DNA of 21,278 nt, from assembly GCA_038200275.1 (NCBI GenBank), contig JBBPYC010000009.1, positions 1-21,278 of the forward strand, given 5' to 3'. The translations under genes were made by a program, and so were the position numbers. This stretch comes from JBBPYC01 sp038200275 (GTDB taxonomy: Bacteria > Pseudomonadota > Gammaproteobacteria > Burkholderiales > Burkholderiaceae_C). The number at the start of each line of letters is the position of its first letter. Within the stretch, counting starts at the first letter, position 1. The notes under the pieces are model-generated. The model was not told where the DNA came from and did no database searches. It saw nothing but the letters and a program-made list of their open reading frames with translations. This document shows positions 1-7,101 of the stretch, in pieces.

Positions 1-113
1 ACAAAATCAAGCACACCTGGATGGCTGCCAAATGCAGAACCGCCCAAGTCCTTGAAGCCGATGTCGGGCATATCCTGGACCATTTCGGATCGACGTACAA
101 ATTCGCCTTTTAG
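1..113 (+). CDS. C-terminal end of an unknown protein (5' partial)
   Basis: The third forward frame is open from the window edge to a TAG at 111-113 and encodes 36 residues ending in HILDHFGSTYKFAF. I do not recognise the family. The reading is favoured because this frame has about 62% G or C at third positions and a normal mix of charged and hydrophobic residues, while the other open frame in this stretch is rich in Ser, Pro and Thr and looks non-coding. A Shine-Dalgarno-like AGGGA overlaps the stop region and is well placed for the next gene, which suggests the two genes form one transcript. It could be the partner of the DUF7002-like protein. Function unknown; most of the gene lies outside the window. 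Confidence 0.45.
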   Translation, partial: KIKHTWMAAKCRTAQVLEADVGHILDHFGSTYKFAF

Positions 114-123
114 GGAAAATAAC

Positions 124-738
124 TTGTCGGGGAGAGCTTATCATGTGACCCGACCTAGGGCGATGCAGTCGATCGAACGCCACGGCCTGCTCTCGACCCG
201 TGCAGCGCTCAAAAGGTTCGGGATGGCTGCACCAGACGTCGAGCGGCTGACCCGACACCGCCGCCCCGCGAGCGTCTTGATTGAACATGCCGAGCAGGGC
301 ATGATCACCATCAACGACAACATTCCGCTGTCCGAGGCCGCGCTTGCGAAGTGTCTGGACGACAATCTGACGCCAGGCGACTGGCTGCACCTGCTCAACG
401 GCCGCGTATTTTTCTGGGCGGATGAGCGAGGGCTGGAGCGCCTGGTGTCAGCTAGGGCAGCGCGCGGCCAGCCGCGCGAGGTGCTTGTGTTCGACGCCGA
501 GCGGCTTGCACAGGCCCATCTTGACACGCTCGCATTCAGCGCGATCAATTCAGGCGCCACCATCCGCAAGCCCGCACGTCGTGGGCTGTCCACGTTCACG
601 CGCGTCGCAGATCGGTCCTACGATGAATGGCGCCGCCTGCGCGGCCGGCTGGATAACGTACTGGAGATCACGGTGGACTGGGCGGTGCCGCGTGCTGCAG
701 AGTTCGTTGTCGATGTCCGCCCAGTCATGCGACCATGA
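124..738 (+). CDS. DUF7002-like protein, possible ADP-ribosyltransferase-type fold
   Basis: A 204-residue soluble protein with no signal peptide or membrane segment. The N-terminal motif YHVTRPRAMQSIERHGLLS (residues 6-24) has the pattern seen in DUF7002 proteins and, more distantly, in DarT-like and other ADP-ribosyltransferase-fold proteins: Tyr-His-x-Thr, then a helix, then H/D-G-L-L-S. A central VFFWADERGL and a C-terminal strand ending EFVVDVRP fit the same fold, where the late Glu is often catalytic. The TTG at 124 is chosen as start because AGGGA at 112-116 sits 7 nt upstream and the conserved domain begins six residues later; an in-frame ATG at 61 would overlap the preceding gene. The protein ends 76 bp before the convergent hpnE. 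Enzymatic activity and substrate are unknown, and the fold assignment is inference from motif pattern only. Confidence 0.6.
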   Translation: MSGRAYHVTRPRAMQSIERHGLLSTRAALKRFGMAAPDVERLTRHRRPASVLIEHAEQGMITINDNIPLSEAALAKCLDDNLTPGDWLHLLNGRVFFWADERGLERLVSARAARGQPREVLVFDAERLAQAHLDTLAFSAINSGATIRKPARRGLSTFTRVADRSYDEWRRLRGRLDNVLEITVDWAVPRAAEFVVDVRPVMRP

Positions 739-814
739 GGTAGATAAGCTGACACGTCGTTGCGTTGCGAGGTCGGCAATGCGTGTGCCAAGTCCTTGCA
801 AGCTGCCGCTGCCG

Positions 815-2140
815 CTACCACCGGCCGACCGCAGACAGCCCACTACGCACCGAGCCTTCGATCGTCGCTGGATACGGGCCTGCCACATAGTCGCCACAGG
901 CCAGCAGCCCGGATGCAATGCGCTGGGCAGGTCGCTGGAGGCCCGGCGTACAAGCGAACGTGGCGCGTTTTTCAACCACCGTGCGCAGCACACGCAGGTC
1001 GCCGCGGCCAAGTTGCGCACGCGCTTGCGCGAGCACTGCGGCTTCCAGTAGAACGCGCTCCAGCGTGCTCGCACTGACGACGAAGGCCAGCAGGCCAGCC
1101 GGCCCGCCGAGTTGCGCACGATCGAACACGAACTGTGCGGGAAACGCGGCATCACCGGGCAGGCTCAGCATCGGCTCGGCCAGACGTGCGCTGGCTGCGC
1201 TCATCGCGTAGACCGTGGCAATCGCTTCAAAGCGCAGGGCCTGCGCAAGCTCAAGCCACTCGCGCATCCCAGCCTCATCGTCCGTGCCCGATTGAATGGC
1301 GCTCTCGACCAGGCGAGCGGCATCCCACGGCGCGGTGGCCAGCAGCACCTGGTCGAATCGTTGTTGATCCACACGCCAGCCACCCGCCGGATCGCGTGCC
1401 AACGCCTGCACGCGTTGGCCGAACCGAACGTCTGCGCCGTGGGCGCGCAGCCAGTCGACGGCAGCATCCGGAAAGCAACGTCCCAGATCGACCTTCGGCA
1501 GCAGCAGCGCCGCCGGCGCAAAACCCGCATGACCACGGCCGAACAGCGAATCACGCAGCACGCGCAGGAATACCTGGCCGCTCGCGCGTTCGATCGGGGT
1601 GTTCAAAGCCGATACGCACAGCGGTTCGATCAGCTCCCGCCGCACGGTGATGGTCAAGGTCGCGCAGAGGTCAGCGACGGTGGCCGGTGCTGTGCATGAA
1701 AAGCGTGCGCGTTGCCAGCGCTGCGCGGTGCGTATCAATGAGAGCTTGTCGCGCCAGTTCCAGCCCCGCGCCCGTGCGATGCCGACCGCGGCATCCAGCG
1801 GCGTCGGCAGCCGGGGCAACTTCAGGCCGGAACCATCCGGGTGACGCAGCGACAGCGGCACTTCCAGCAGCGCGTCCCGCAGATCAACACCAACGTGCTG
1901 CATCAGAGACAGCGTTTCGCAATAGGCGCCGATCAGGACGTGCTGGCCGTTGTCCAGCAGCACTTCGCGCCCGTCGGGTAGCTTGGTCGGCAACGAGCGC
2001 GCGCGACCGCCGGAGGTACGCGCGGCCTCCATTAGCGTGACTACGTGACCGGCGCGTGTTGCCTCGACCGCCGCTGCAAGCCCGGCCCAGCCAGCGCCAA
2101 TGATGGCGACGTTCAAGCCCGATGCGCTACCGAGCGACAC
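815..2140 (-). CDS. hpnE: Hydroxysqualene dehydroxylase HpnE
   Basis: A 441-residue FAD-dependent amine-oxidase/phytoene-desaturase-type flavoprotein. In the HpnCDE pathway it reduces hydroxysqualene to squalene. The N-terminus carries the dinucleotide-binding GAGWAG (residues 15-20) followed by MEAARTSGGRARS, the usual acid plus GGR motif of this superfamily. The C-terminus (411-441) has the FAD-contacting GDYVAGPYPATIEGSVRSG, typical of HpnE. Length is normal. The start is a GTG at 2140, 34 bp after the hpnD stop, with AGGA about 13 nt upstream; a TTG nine codons in would also leave the domain intact. It is the last gene of the lysR-hpnC-hpnD-hpnE run, on the same strand, and converges with the DUF7002-like gene. 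No clear terminator is visible in the 76-bp gap. No squalene-hopene cyclase gene is in the window. Confidence 0.92.
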   Translation of the reverse strand: MSLGSASGLNVAIIGAGWAGLAAAVEATRAGHVVTLMEAARTSGGRARSLPTKLPDGREVLLDNGQHVLIGAYCETLSLMQHVGVDLRDALLEVPLSLRHPDGSGLKLPRLPTPLDAAVGIARARGWNWRDKLSLIRTAQRWQRARFSCTAPATVADLCATLTITVRRELIEPLCVSALNTPIERASGQVFLRVLRDSLFGRGHAGFAPAALLLPKVDLGRCFPDAAVDWLRAHGADVRFGQRVQALARDPAGGWRVDQQRFDQVLLATAPWDAARLVESAIQSGTDDEAGMREWLELAQALRFEAIATVYAMSAASARLAEPMLSLPGDAAFPAQFVFDRAQLGGPAGLLAFVVSASTLERVLLEAAVLAQARAQLGRGDLRVLRTVVEKRATFACTPGLQRPAQRIASGLLACGDYVAGPYPATIEGSVRSGLSAVGRW

Positions 2141-2174
2141 ACACGCAAGCGCGTCCTGATACTGAGCAGGGCGC

Positions 2175-3014
2175 TCACACGCGCCCCAGCGCCTGCACCT
2201 GCCAGGCCAGCCAGAATTTGCGCAGCGGCGTTAGCGCGATGCGTTGGTTCAATACGTGAAAACCATCGCGCTCGATTTCTTCGAGCAAGGTGCGGTAGAT
2301 GCGCGCCATCATGAGCCCGGGTTTTTGCGTGCGGCGGTCGGCGGCCGGCAGCATGGCGAGCGCTTCACGATACAGCGCATGCGCACGCTCGGCCTCGAAC
2401 TTCATCAGCGCCACGAAACGGTCCGAATACTCGCGCTTCAGAATCTCGTTGGCCTTCACTTCAAACCGCTGCAGGTCGGCCACCGGCAAATAGATGCGAC
2501 CACGGCGCGCGTCTTCGCCGACGTCTCGGATGATGTTGGTGAGCTGGAACGCCTGGCCCATGCGGTGCGCATAGTCGGTGGTGTCCGGCACGCTCTGGCC
2601 GAAGATGCGCGCAGCGACTTCGCCCACGATGCCTGCAACCAAGTGGCAATAGCGCTGCAGCGCGGTGAAGTCCAGATAGCGCGTTTGTTGCAGGTCCATC
2701 TCGCAGCCTTCGATCACGGCCAGCAGGTGACGCTGTTCGATCTGGTAATCGGCAGCCAACGGCATCAGCGCGCGCATCACGGGATGGCTCGGGTTGCCAG
2801 CGAAGGCGCTGGCCACTTCAGTGCGCCACCAGGCAAGCTTGGTGCGGGCGATCTGCGGGTCATGCACTTCATCGACCACGTCGTCGACTTCGCGGCAGAA
2901 CGCATAGAACGCGGTGATGGCGGCGCGCCGGGGCTTGGGCAGGAACAGGAACGCGTAGTAGAAGCTGCTGCCTGCCGCAGCTGCCTTTTGCTGGACGTAC
3001 GTCTCAGGCGTCAT
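2175..3014 (-). CDS. hpnD: Presqualene diphosphate synthase HpnD
   Basis: A 279-residue trans-isoprenyl diphosphate synthase of the squalene/phytoene synthase family, which condenses two farnesyl diphosphates to presqualene diphosphate. Both Mg-binding aspartate motifs are present: DDVVD (Asp44-Asp48) and DVGED (Asp164-Asp168), the latter in QLTNIIRDVGED. YCHLVAGIVGE (122-132) is the conserved helix between them, and the N-terminal block GSSFYYAFLFLP is typical of HpnD. The ATG at 3014 matches the usual family N-terminus; the frame stays open much further upstream, but that sequence is Arg/Pro-rich and non-homologous. No good Shine-Dalgarno precedes the ATG. A 185-bp spacer separates it from hpnC, unusually long for this cluster, and contains a 59-codon small open frame ending in ATGA overlap with this start. 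Confidence 0.93.
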   Translation of the reverse strand: MTPETYVQQKAAAAGSSFYYAFLFLPKPRRAAITAFYAFCREVDDVVDEVHDPQIARTKLAWWRTEVASAFAGNPSHPVMRALMPLAADYQIEQRHLLAVIEGCEMDLQQTRYLDFTALQRYCHLVAGIVGEVAARIFGQSVPDTTDYAHRMGQAFQLTNIIRDVGEDARRGRIYLPVADLQRFEVKANEILKREYSDRFVALMKFEAERAHALYREALAMLPAADRRTQKPGLMMARIYRTLLEEIERDGFHVLNQRIALTPLRKFWLAWQVQALGRV

Positions 3015-3199
3015 GGCGAGCCGTTCTTGCCCAAGGCGCATTCGGGCGCGGCCGCTTGGCTTTCGACAGCCCGTCTGCCGAGGGCGGCGCCTGCAGCCTG
3101 GGCACTGCGGCTTGGCAGCGCCTGTCGGGGCAAATCCGGTCGGCAGCGCGCGGCAGGCAAGGAAGTGAAGGATGTGGACTTGGGCACCATGGTGAATTG

Positions 3200-4072
3200 T
3201 CACATCCACAGGCTGCGCCACACGATCATGGGTGCATCCCGCTTGCCAACCGTCGGCCGGGCTTTCATTGTCTGGAAGTTCATCTGAGCGATCTTGTCCA
3301 AGATGGCCAGGCCGCCTTGCACGACGGCGCGTAGCTCCCACCCGCCGCGGCCTGGCACTTGGTGCACTATTTTTGAGCCATTCAGCATTAGGGCGCTCGC
3401 CCAGCTTGCCTCTTCAGCTATCAATTTCGATACATTCTGCGTCTGCTGCCGGGCGTGCAGGTCGGCCTGCGTGACACCGAAGCGCGCGCAGTCGGCCAGC
3501 GGCAGATAGTGGCGGCTGCGCGGGATGTCGAGCGACAGGTCCTGCCAGAAATTGATCAATTGCAGTGCATTGCAAACATCGTCACTCAGGCGCAGGCTGG
3601 CCGGGTCATGCACGTCGTACAAGTGCAGCAGCAGCCGGCCGACAGGGGCAGCCGAGCGGCTGCAGTAGTCGAGCAACTCCGTCCGGTCCGCATAGTGCGT
3701 GCCGTAGCTAGTGAATCGGACGTCTTGCTCGAACGCGCTGAGCAGGTCGGTCAGCGGCTTGATCGGCAGTGCAAATGTGCGCACGGCTGCGGCCACCGGC
3801 TCGAACACATGGCGCCAGCGTGGTGATGGCGTCTGACCGTCGGTGATCGCTGCGAGATCGGCGCGATAGGCGGCCAGGTCGTCCAGCCGCTGCTGCGCTG
3901 TTGCGTCGCCTTCATCAGCCAGATCATCGGCTGTGCGCGCAAAGTGATAGATCGCAGCGGTCGGTGAGCGCAGCCGCGGCGGGCAAAGCCAGGAGGCCAC
4001 AGGGAAGTTCTCGTAATGGTCGATCGGCGCAGGTGTATCGGAGCGTGCCGCTGTGCTGTCGGCGTTGTTCAT
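3200..4072 (-). CDS. hpnC: Hydroxysqualene synthase HpnC
   Basis: A 290-residue squalene/phytoene synthase family protein that converts presqualene diphosphate to hydroxysqualene. The two Asp motifs are TADDLAD (Asp49-Asp53) and NFWQDLSLD (Asp178-Asp182); the FWQD form of the second motif and the N-terminal HYENFPVASWL separate HpnC from HpnD. YCSRSAAPVGR (136-146) is the conserved substrate-pocket helix. The first 16 residues are poorly conserved and probably disordered. The ATG at 4072 overlaps the stop of the upstream lysR gene by 4 bp (ATGA), so translation is probably coupled to that of the regulator. It belongs with hpnD and hpnE downstream. Length and motifs give no sign of damage. Confidence 0.93.
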   Translation of the reverse strand: MNNADSTAARSDTPAPIDHYENFPVASWLCPPRLRSPTAAIYHFARTADDLADEGDATAQQRLDDLAAYRADLAAITDGQTPSPRWRHVFEPVAAAVRTFALPIKPLTDLLSAFEQDVRFTSYGTHYADRTELLDYCSRSAAPVGRLLLHLYDVHDPASLRLSDDVCNALQLINFWQDLSLDIPRSRHYLPLADCARFGVTQADLHARQQTQNVSKLIAEEASWASALMLNGSKIVHQVPGRGGWELRAVVQGGLAILDKIAQMNFQTMKARPTVGKRDAPMIVWRSLWM

Positions 4073-5055
4073 GCGCTGCCTCGACGTGCTGGCGCGTGTG
4101 CCGCGGTGCGTGGGCTTCGCGCCTCACCGCCTTTGGCAACTGCGCTGCCACCACGGCCCAGCCACCAGTTCGGGCCGAAGCGCTGCTGCATGAAAGCGAT
4201 CAACGTGGTGACCTTGGCCGGCACCAACTTCGGCGACGGAAAGATCGCGTGAATTTCCTGCTCGGGCAGGCCGTGATCGGGCAGCACGATACGCAGCTCA
4301 CCGGCTGCAATGGCCGCTGCGGCGACGTAATGCGGCAGCACGGCCAGTCCCATGCCGGCACGTGCCGCTTCGAGCAAGGTGCTCAAGTTGTTCGAGCGCA
4401 GCCGCGCCGCCAGCGCGACCGATACGGGTTTGCCGGACGGCGCACGCAGCCGCCAGGACGCATCGGCCTGCGCGGTGCTGTAGACGAGGCTGTCGTGCTG
4501 CGCCAGTTCGGCCGGTGTGCGCGGCGTGCCGCGGCGCCGCAGGTAGGCAGGTGCGGCCACCATCGCCCACGGATTCGCGCCAAGATAGCGGCCGCCCAAT
4601 GTGGAGTCGGCCAGCGGCCCGAGCCGGATCGCAATGTCGACGCCGCATGCAACCAGATCGACATAGCGGTCGTCGTGGTCGAGGTCGACCTTGAGCTTGG
4701 GATGCGCAGTCATGAACTCAATCATCAGCGGCGCCATCACCTGGCGGCCGAACGTCAAGCTGGTGCCCAGGCGCAGCGACCCGGTCAGTTCGGCCTGGCG
4801 CACGCCTTCGAAGCTTTCCGCTTCATCAAACTGGCGCAGCACGGCCTTGCATTTCTCGTGATAGGCAGCGCCGGCTTCGGTCAGGCTCACGGCGCGTGAG
4901 TTGCGATTGAGCAGCCGCACGCCGAAGCGCGATTCAAGCGCCGCGATGTGCTTGGTCGCGGTAGGCTGCGTCAGGCCGAATTCACGCGCCGCTTTGGAGA
5001 AGCTGCCAGTTTCGGCCACGCGCACGAAGATTTGCAGGCCGGTCAATCGGTCCAT
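4069..5055 (-). CDS. LysR-family transcriptional regulator, probable regulator of the gcl operon
   Basis: A 328-residue LysR-type regulator. The winged helix-turn-helix lies at about residues 1-60 (FSKAAREFGLTQPTATKHI), followed by a linker helix and a periplasmic-binding-like effector domain from about 90 to 295. The last 30 residues (GRGGSAVAKGG onwards) are an Ala/Arg/Gly-rich tail not needed for the fold. It is divergent from gcl across a 221-bp gap holding a T-N11-A dyad 46 bp above its own start, so control of the glyoxylate operon, with autoregulation, is the natural inference. The ligand is not readable from sequence; glyoxylate, tartronate semialdehyde or a related acid are candidates. 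Its stop overlaps the hpnC start by 4 bp, placing the squalene genes on the same transcript unless an internal promoter exists. Confidence 0.9.
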   Translation of the reverse strand: MDRLTGLQIFVRVAETGSFSKAAREFGLTQPTATKHIAALESRFGVRLLNRNSRAVSLTEAGAAYHEKCKAVLRQFDEAESFEGVRQAELTGSLRLGTSLTFGRQVMAPLMIEFMTAHPKLKVDLDHDDRYVDLVACGVDIAIRLGPLADSTLGGRYLGANPWAMVAAPAYLRRRGTPRTPAELAQHDSLVYSTAQADASWRLRAPSGKPVSVALAARLRSNNLSTLLEAARAGMGLAVLPHYVAAAAIAAGELRIVLPDHGLPEQEIHAIFPSPKLVPAKVTTLIAFMQQRFGPNWWLGRGGSAVAKGGEARSPRTAAHAPARRGSA

Positions 5056-5101
5056 GGGTGACGTGGCAATTTAGGAGAAGTAGAAAGGGGTGGACCAGCC
5101 G

Positions 5102-5124
5102 ATCTATTCGCTGGCGGAATAGAT
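5102..5124. promoter_or_regulatory. LysR-type operator dyad with T-N11-A core
   Basis: A perfect 8-bp inverted repeat, ATCTATTC / GAATAGAT, separated by 7 bp. Its inner part ATTC-N7-GAAT contains the T-N11-A spacing that defines LysR boxes. It lies 46 bp above the lysR start and about 150 bp above the gcl start, just upstream of the putative gcl -35 region, the usual position of the recognition-binding site. Binding by the adjacent regulator is inference. Confidence 0.65.
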
Positions 5125-5128
5125 TGTA

Positions 5129-5157
5129 TGCAGCGCCATGCATTGCGTTGCGCTGCA
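5129..5157. promoter_or_regulatory. Second inverted repeat in the lysR-gcl gap
   Basis: A perfect 8-bp dyad, TGCAGCGC / GCGCTGCA, with a 13-bp spacer that itself contains ATGCAT. It starts 4 bp after the T-N11-A dyad and overlaps the putative -35 of gcl. It may be the activation site of the LysR protein or the site of another regulator; its sequence differs from the first dyad, so the same protein need not bind both. Confidence 0.4.
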
Positions 5158-5171
5158 GCGATTTCTAGAAT
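5143..5171 (+). promoter_or_regulatory. Putative gcl operon promoter
   Basis: TTGCGT at 5143-5148 and TAGAAT at 5166-5171 are spaced by 17 bp. The -10 is a good sigma-70 match and the -35 a poor one (3 of 6), as expected for an activator-dependent promoter. Transcription from about 5178 would give a leader of about 100 nt before gcl. Confidence 0.4.
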
Positions 5172-5276
5172 CATTTACATCCGGCACCGCAGCAGTTCAG
5201 CGTGGAATGGCCGGCAGGAACGTCGACAGGCTCGGCTCCGGTCCGTTCAGACTCTCACAATCAAAAGGCAATTCCC

Positions 5277-7049
5277 ATGACCAAGATGAAGGCGATCGAA
5301 GCGGCCGTGCGCGTAATGGAAAAAGAGGGCGTGAGCCAGGCGTTCGGCGTGCCGGGCGCAGCCATCAATCCGCTGTACTCGGCGCTGCGCGAACGCGGCA
5401 CGATCGCGCATGTGCTGGCGCGGCACGTGGAAGGTGCATCGCACATGGCCGAGGGCTACACGCGAGCCAAGGCCGGCAACATCGGGGTTTGCATCGGCAC
5501 GTCCGGCCCGGCCGGCACCGACATGATCACCGGCCTTTATTCGGCGCAGGCCGATTCGATCCCGATCCTTTGCATCACCGGCCAGGCGCCGCGCGCACGG
5601 CTCTACAAGGAAGATTTCCAGGCGGTCGATATCGAATCGATCAGCAAGCCCGTGACCAAGTGGAGCGTCACGGTGCGTGAGCCGGCGCAGGTGCCGAGAG
5701 CCTTTCAGCAGGCGTTTCACCTGATGCGTTCGGGCCGACCGGGCCCGGTGCTGATCGACCTGCCGTTCGACGTGCAGATGGCCGAGATCGAGTTCGACAT
5801 CGATACCTATGAGCCGCTGCCGGTCTACAAGCCGAAAGCGCATCGGCACCAGATCGAGAAAGCGATCGAGATGCTGCAGGCCGCCGAGCGGCCGTTGATC
5901 GTCGCGGGCGGCGGCATCATCAATGCGGATGCATCCGATCTGCTGGTCGAGTTCGCCGAGTTGACCAACGTGCCGGTGATCCCGACCCTGATGGGCTGGG
6001 GCACGATCCCCGATGACCACAAGCTGATGGCCGGCATGTGCGGCCTGCAGACCTCGCACCGCTACGGCAACGCGACGATGCTCGAGGCCGACTTCGTGCT
6101 CGGCATCGGCAACCGCTGGGCGAACCGGCATACCGGCTCGACGGAGGTTTATTGCAAGGGCCGCAAGTTCGTGCACATCGACATCGAGCCGACGCAGATC
6201 GGCCGCGTGTTCTCACCCGATCTGGGCATCGTGTCGGATGCCAAAGCGGCGCTCGAGCTGTTCGTCGAAGTCGCACGCGAGATGAACAAGGCCGGCAAGT
6301 TGAAAGACCGTAGCGAATGGGTCGCGCAATGCCGTGAGCGTAAGAGGACGCTGCTGCGCAAGACCAACTACGACAACGAGCCGATGAAGCCGCAGCGCGT
6401 TTACCAATGCATGAACAATGCGTTCGACCGCGATACAACCTACATCTCGACGATCGGGCTGTCGCAGATCGCCGGCGCGCAGTTCCTGCACGTCTACAAG
6501 CCGCGCCGCTGGATCAACTGCGGCCAGGCCGGCCCGCTCGGCTGGACGATTCCTGCGGCGCTCGGCGTGCGCGTGGCGGACCCAACCCGCAAGATCGTCG
6601 CGTTGTCCGGCGACTACGACTTCCAGTTCATGATCGAAGAGCTGGCGGTCGGCGCGCAGTTCAAGCTGCCCTACATCCACATTGTGGTGAACAACAGCTA
6701 CCTCGGCCTGATCCGCCAGAGCCAGCGCGGCTTCAGCATGGACTACTGCGTGCAGCTCGGCTTCGAGAACATCAACGCCGAGACGAACGGCTACGGTGTC
6801 GATCACATCGCGGTGGTGCAGGGCCTGGGCTGCAAGGCGATCCGTGTGCACAAGCAGGAAGAGATTGCACCGGCCATCAAGCAGGCCGAAGCCTGGATGG
6901 CCGAGTTCTCCGTACCGGTGGTGATCGAGATCATGCTGGAGCGCGTGACCAACATTTCGATGGGCACCGAGATCGACAATGTGGTGGAGTTCGAGGAACT
7001 GGCAACCGGCAAGCAGGACGCACCCACGGCCGTCGGCTTGCTGGACTAG
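5277..7049 (+). CDS. gcl: Glyoxylate carboligase
   Basis: A 590-residue thiamine-diphosphate and FAD-dependent enzyme that joins two glyoxylates to tartronate semialdehyde and CO2. It has the three-domain acetohydroxyacid synthase fold. Residue 51 is Val in LARHVEGASHMAEGY, where almost all ThDP enzymes have the cofactor-activating Glu; this substitution is the known signature of glyoxylate carboligase. The C-terminal ThDP/Mg motif runs from GDYDFQF to the paired Asn in HIVVNN, followed by SYLGLIRQSQR. The ATG at 5277 is chosen over upstream in-frame codons because it begins the conserved MTKMKAIEAAV and has AAAAGG about 8 nt upstream. First gene of the glyoxylate operon; hyi follows after 52 bp. 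Confidence 0.97.
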   Translation: MTKMKAIEAAVRVMEKEGVSQAFGVPGAAINPLYSALRERGTIAHVLARHVEGASHMAEGYTRAKAGNIGVCIGTSGPAGTDMITGLYSAQADSIPILCITGQAPRARLYKEDFQAVDIESISKPVTKWSVTVREPAQVPRAFQQAFHLMRSGRPGPVLIDLPFDVQMAEIEFDIDTYEPLPVYKPKAHRHQIEKAIEMLQAAERPLIVAGGGIINADASDLLVEFAELTNVPVIPTLMGWGTIPDDHKLMAGMCGLQTSHRYGNATMLEADFVLGIGNRWANRHTGSTEVYCKGRKFVHIDIEPTQIGRVFSPDLGIVSDAKAALELFVEVAREMNKAGKLKDRSEWVAQCRERKRTLLRKTNYDNEPMKPQRVYQCMNNAFDRDTTYISTIGLSQIAGAQFLHVYKPRRWINCGQAGPLGWTIPAALGVRVADPTRKIVALSGDYDFQFMIEELAVGAQFKLPYIHIVVNNSYLGLIRQSQRGFSMDYCVQLGFENINAETNGYGVDHIAVVQGLGCKAIRVHKQEEIAPAIKQAEAWMAEFSVPVVIEIMLERVTNISMGTEIDNVVEFEELATGKQDAPTAVGLLD

Positions 7050-7101
7050 TAGCATTCGATCTGATGCACATCGCATGACGACCATACAAGGAGCCTGATC
7101 A

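Noticed and set aside
550..1155. Open frames in several phases across the DUF7002-hpnE junction
   Set aside because: Low-complexity Arg/Ala/Ser content, no Shine-Dalgarno, and overlap with two better supported genes.
2244..3287. 347-codon plus-strand frame across hpnD and the hpnC-hpnD spacer
   Set aside because: It is the complement of hpnD, and the encoded sequence has no family resemblance.
3015..3341. N-terminal extension of HpnD up to 388 residues
   Set aside because: The extra 109 residues are Arg/Pro-rich, overlap hpnC and have no match in the family pattern, which begins at MTPETYVQQKA.
5172..5276. Riboswitch in the gcl leader
   Set aside because: The 100-nt leader shows only short, weak complementarity and no pattern of a known riboswitch class.
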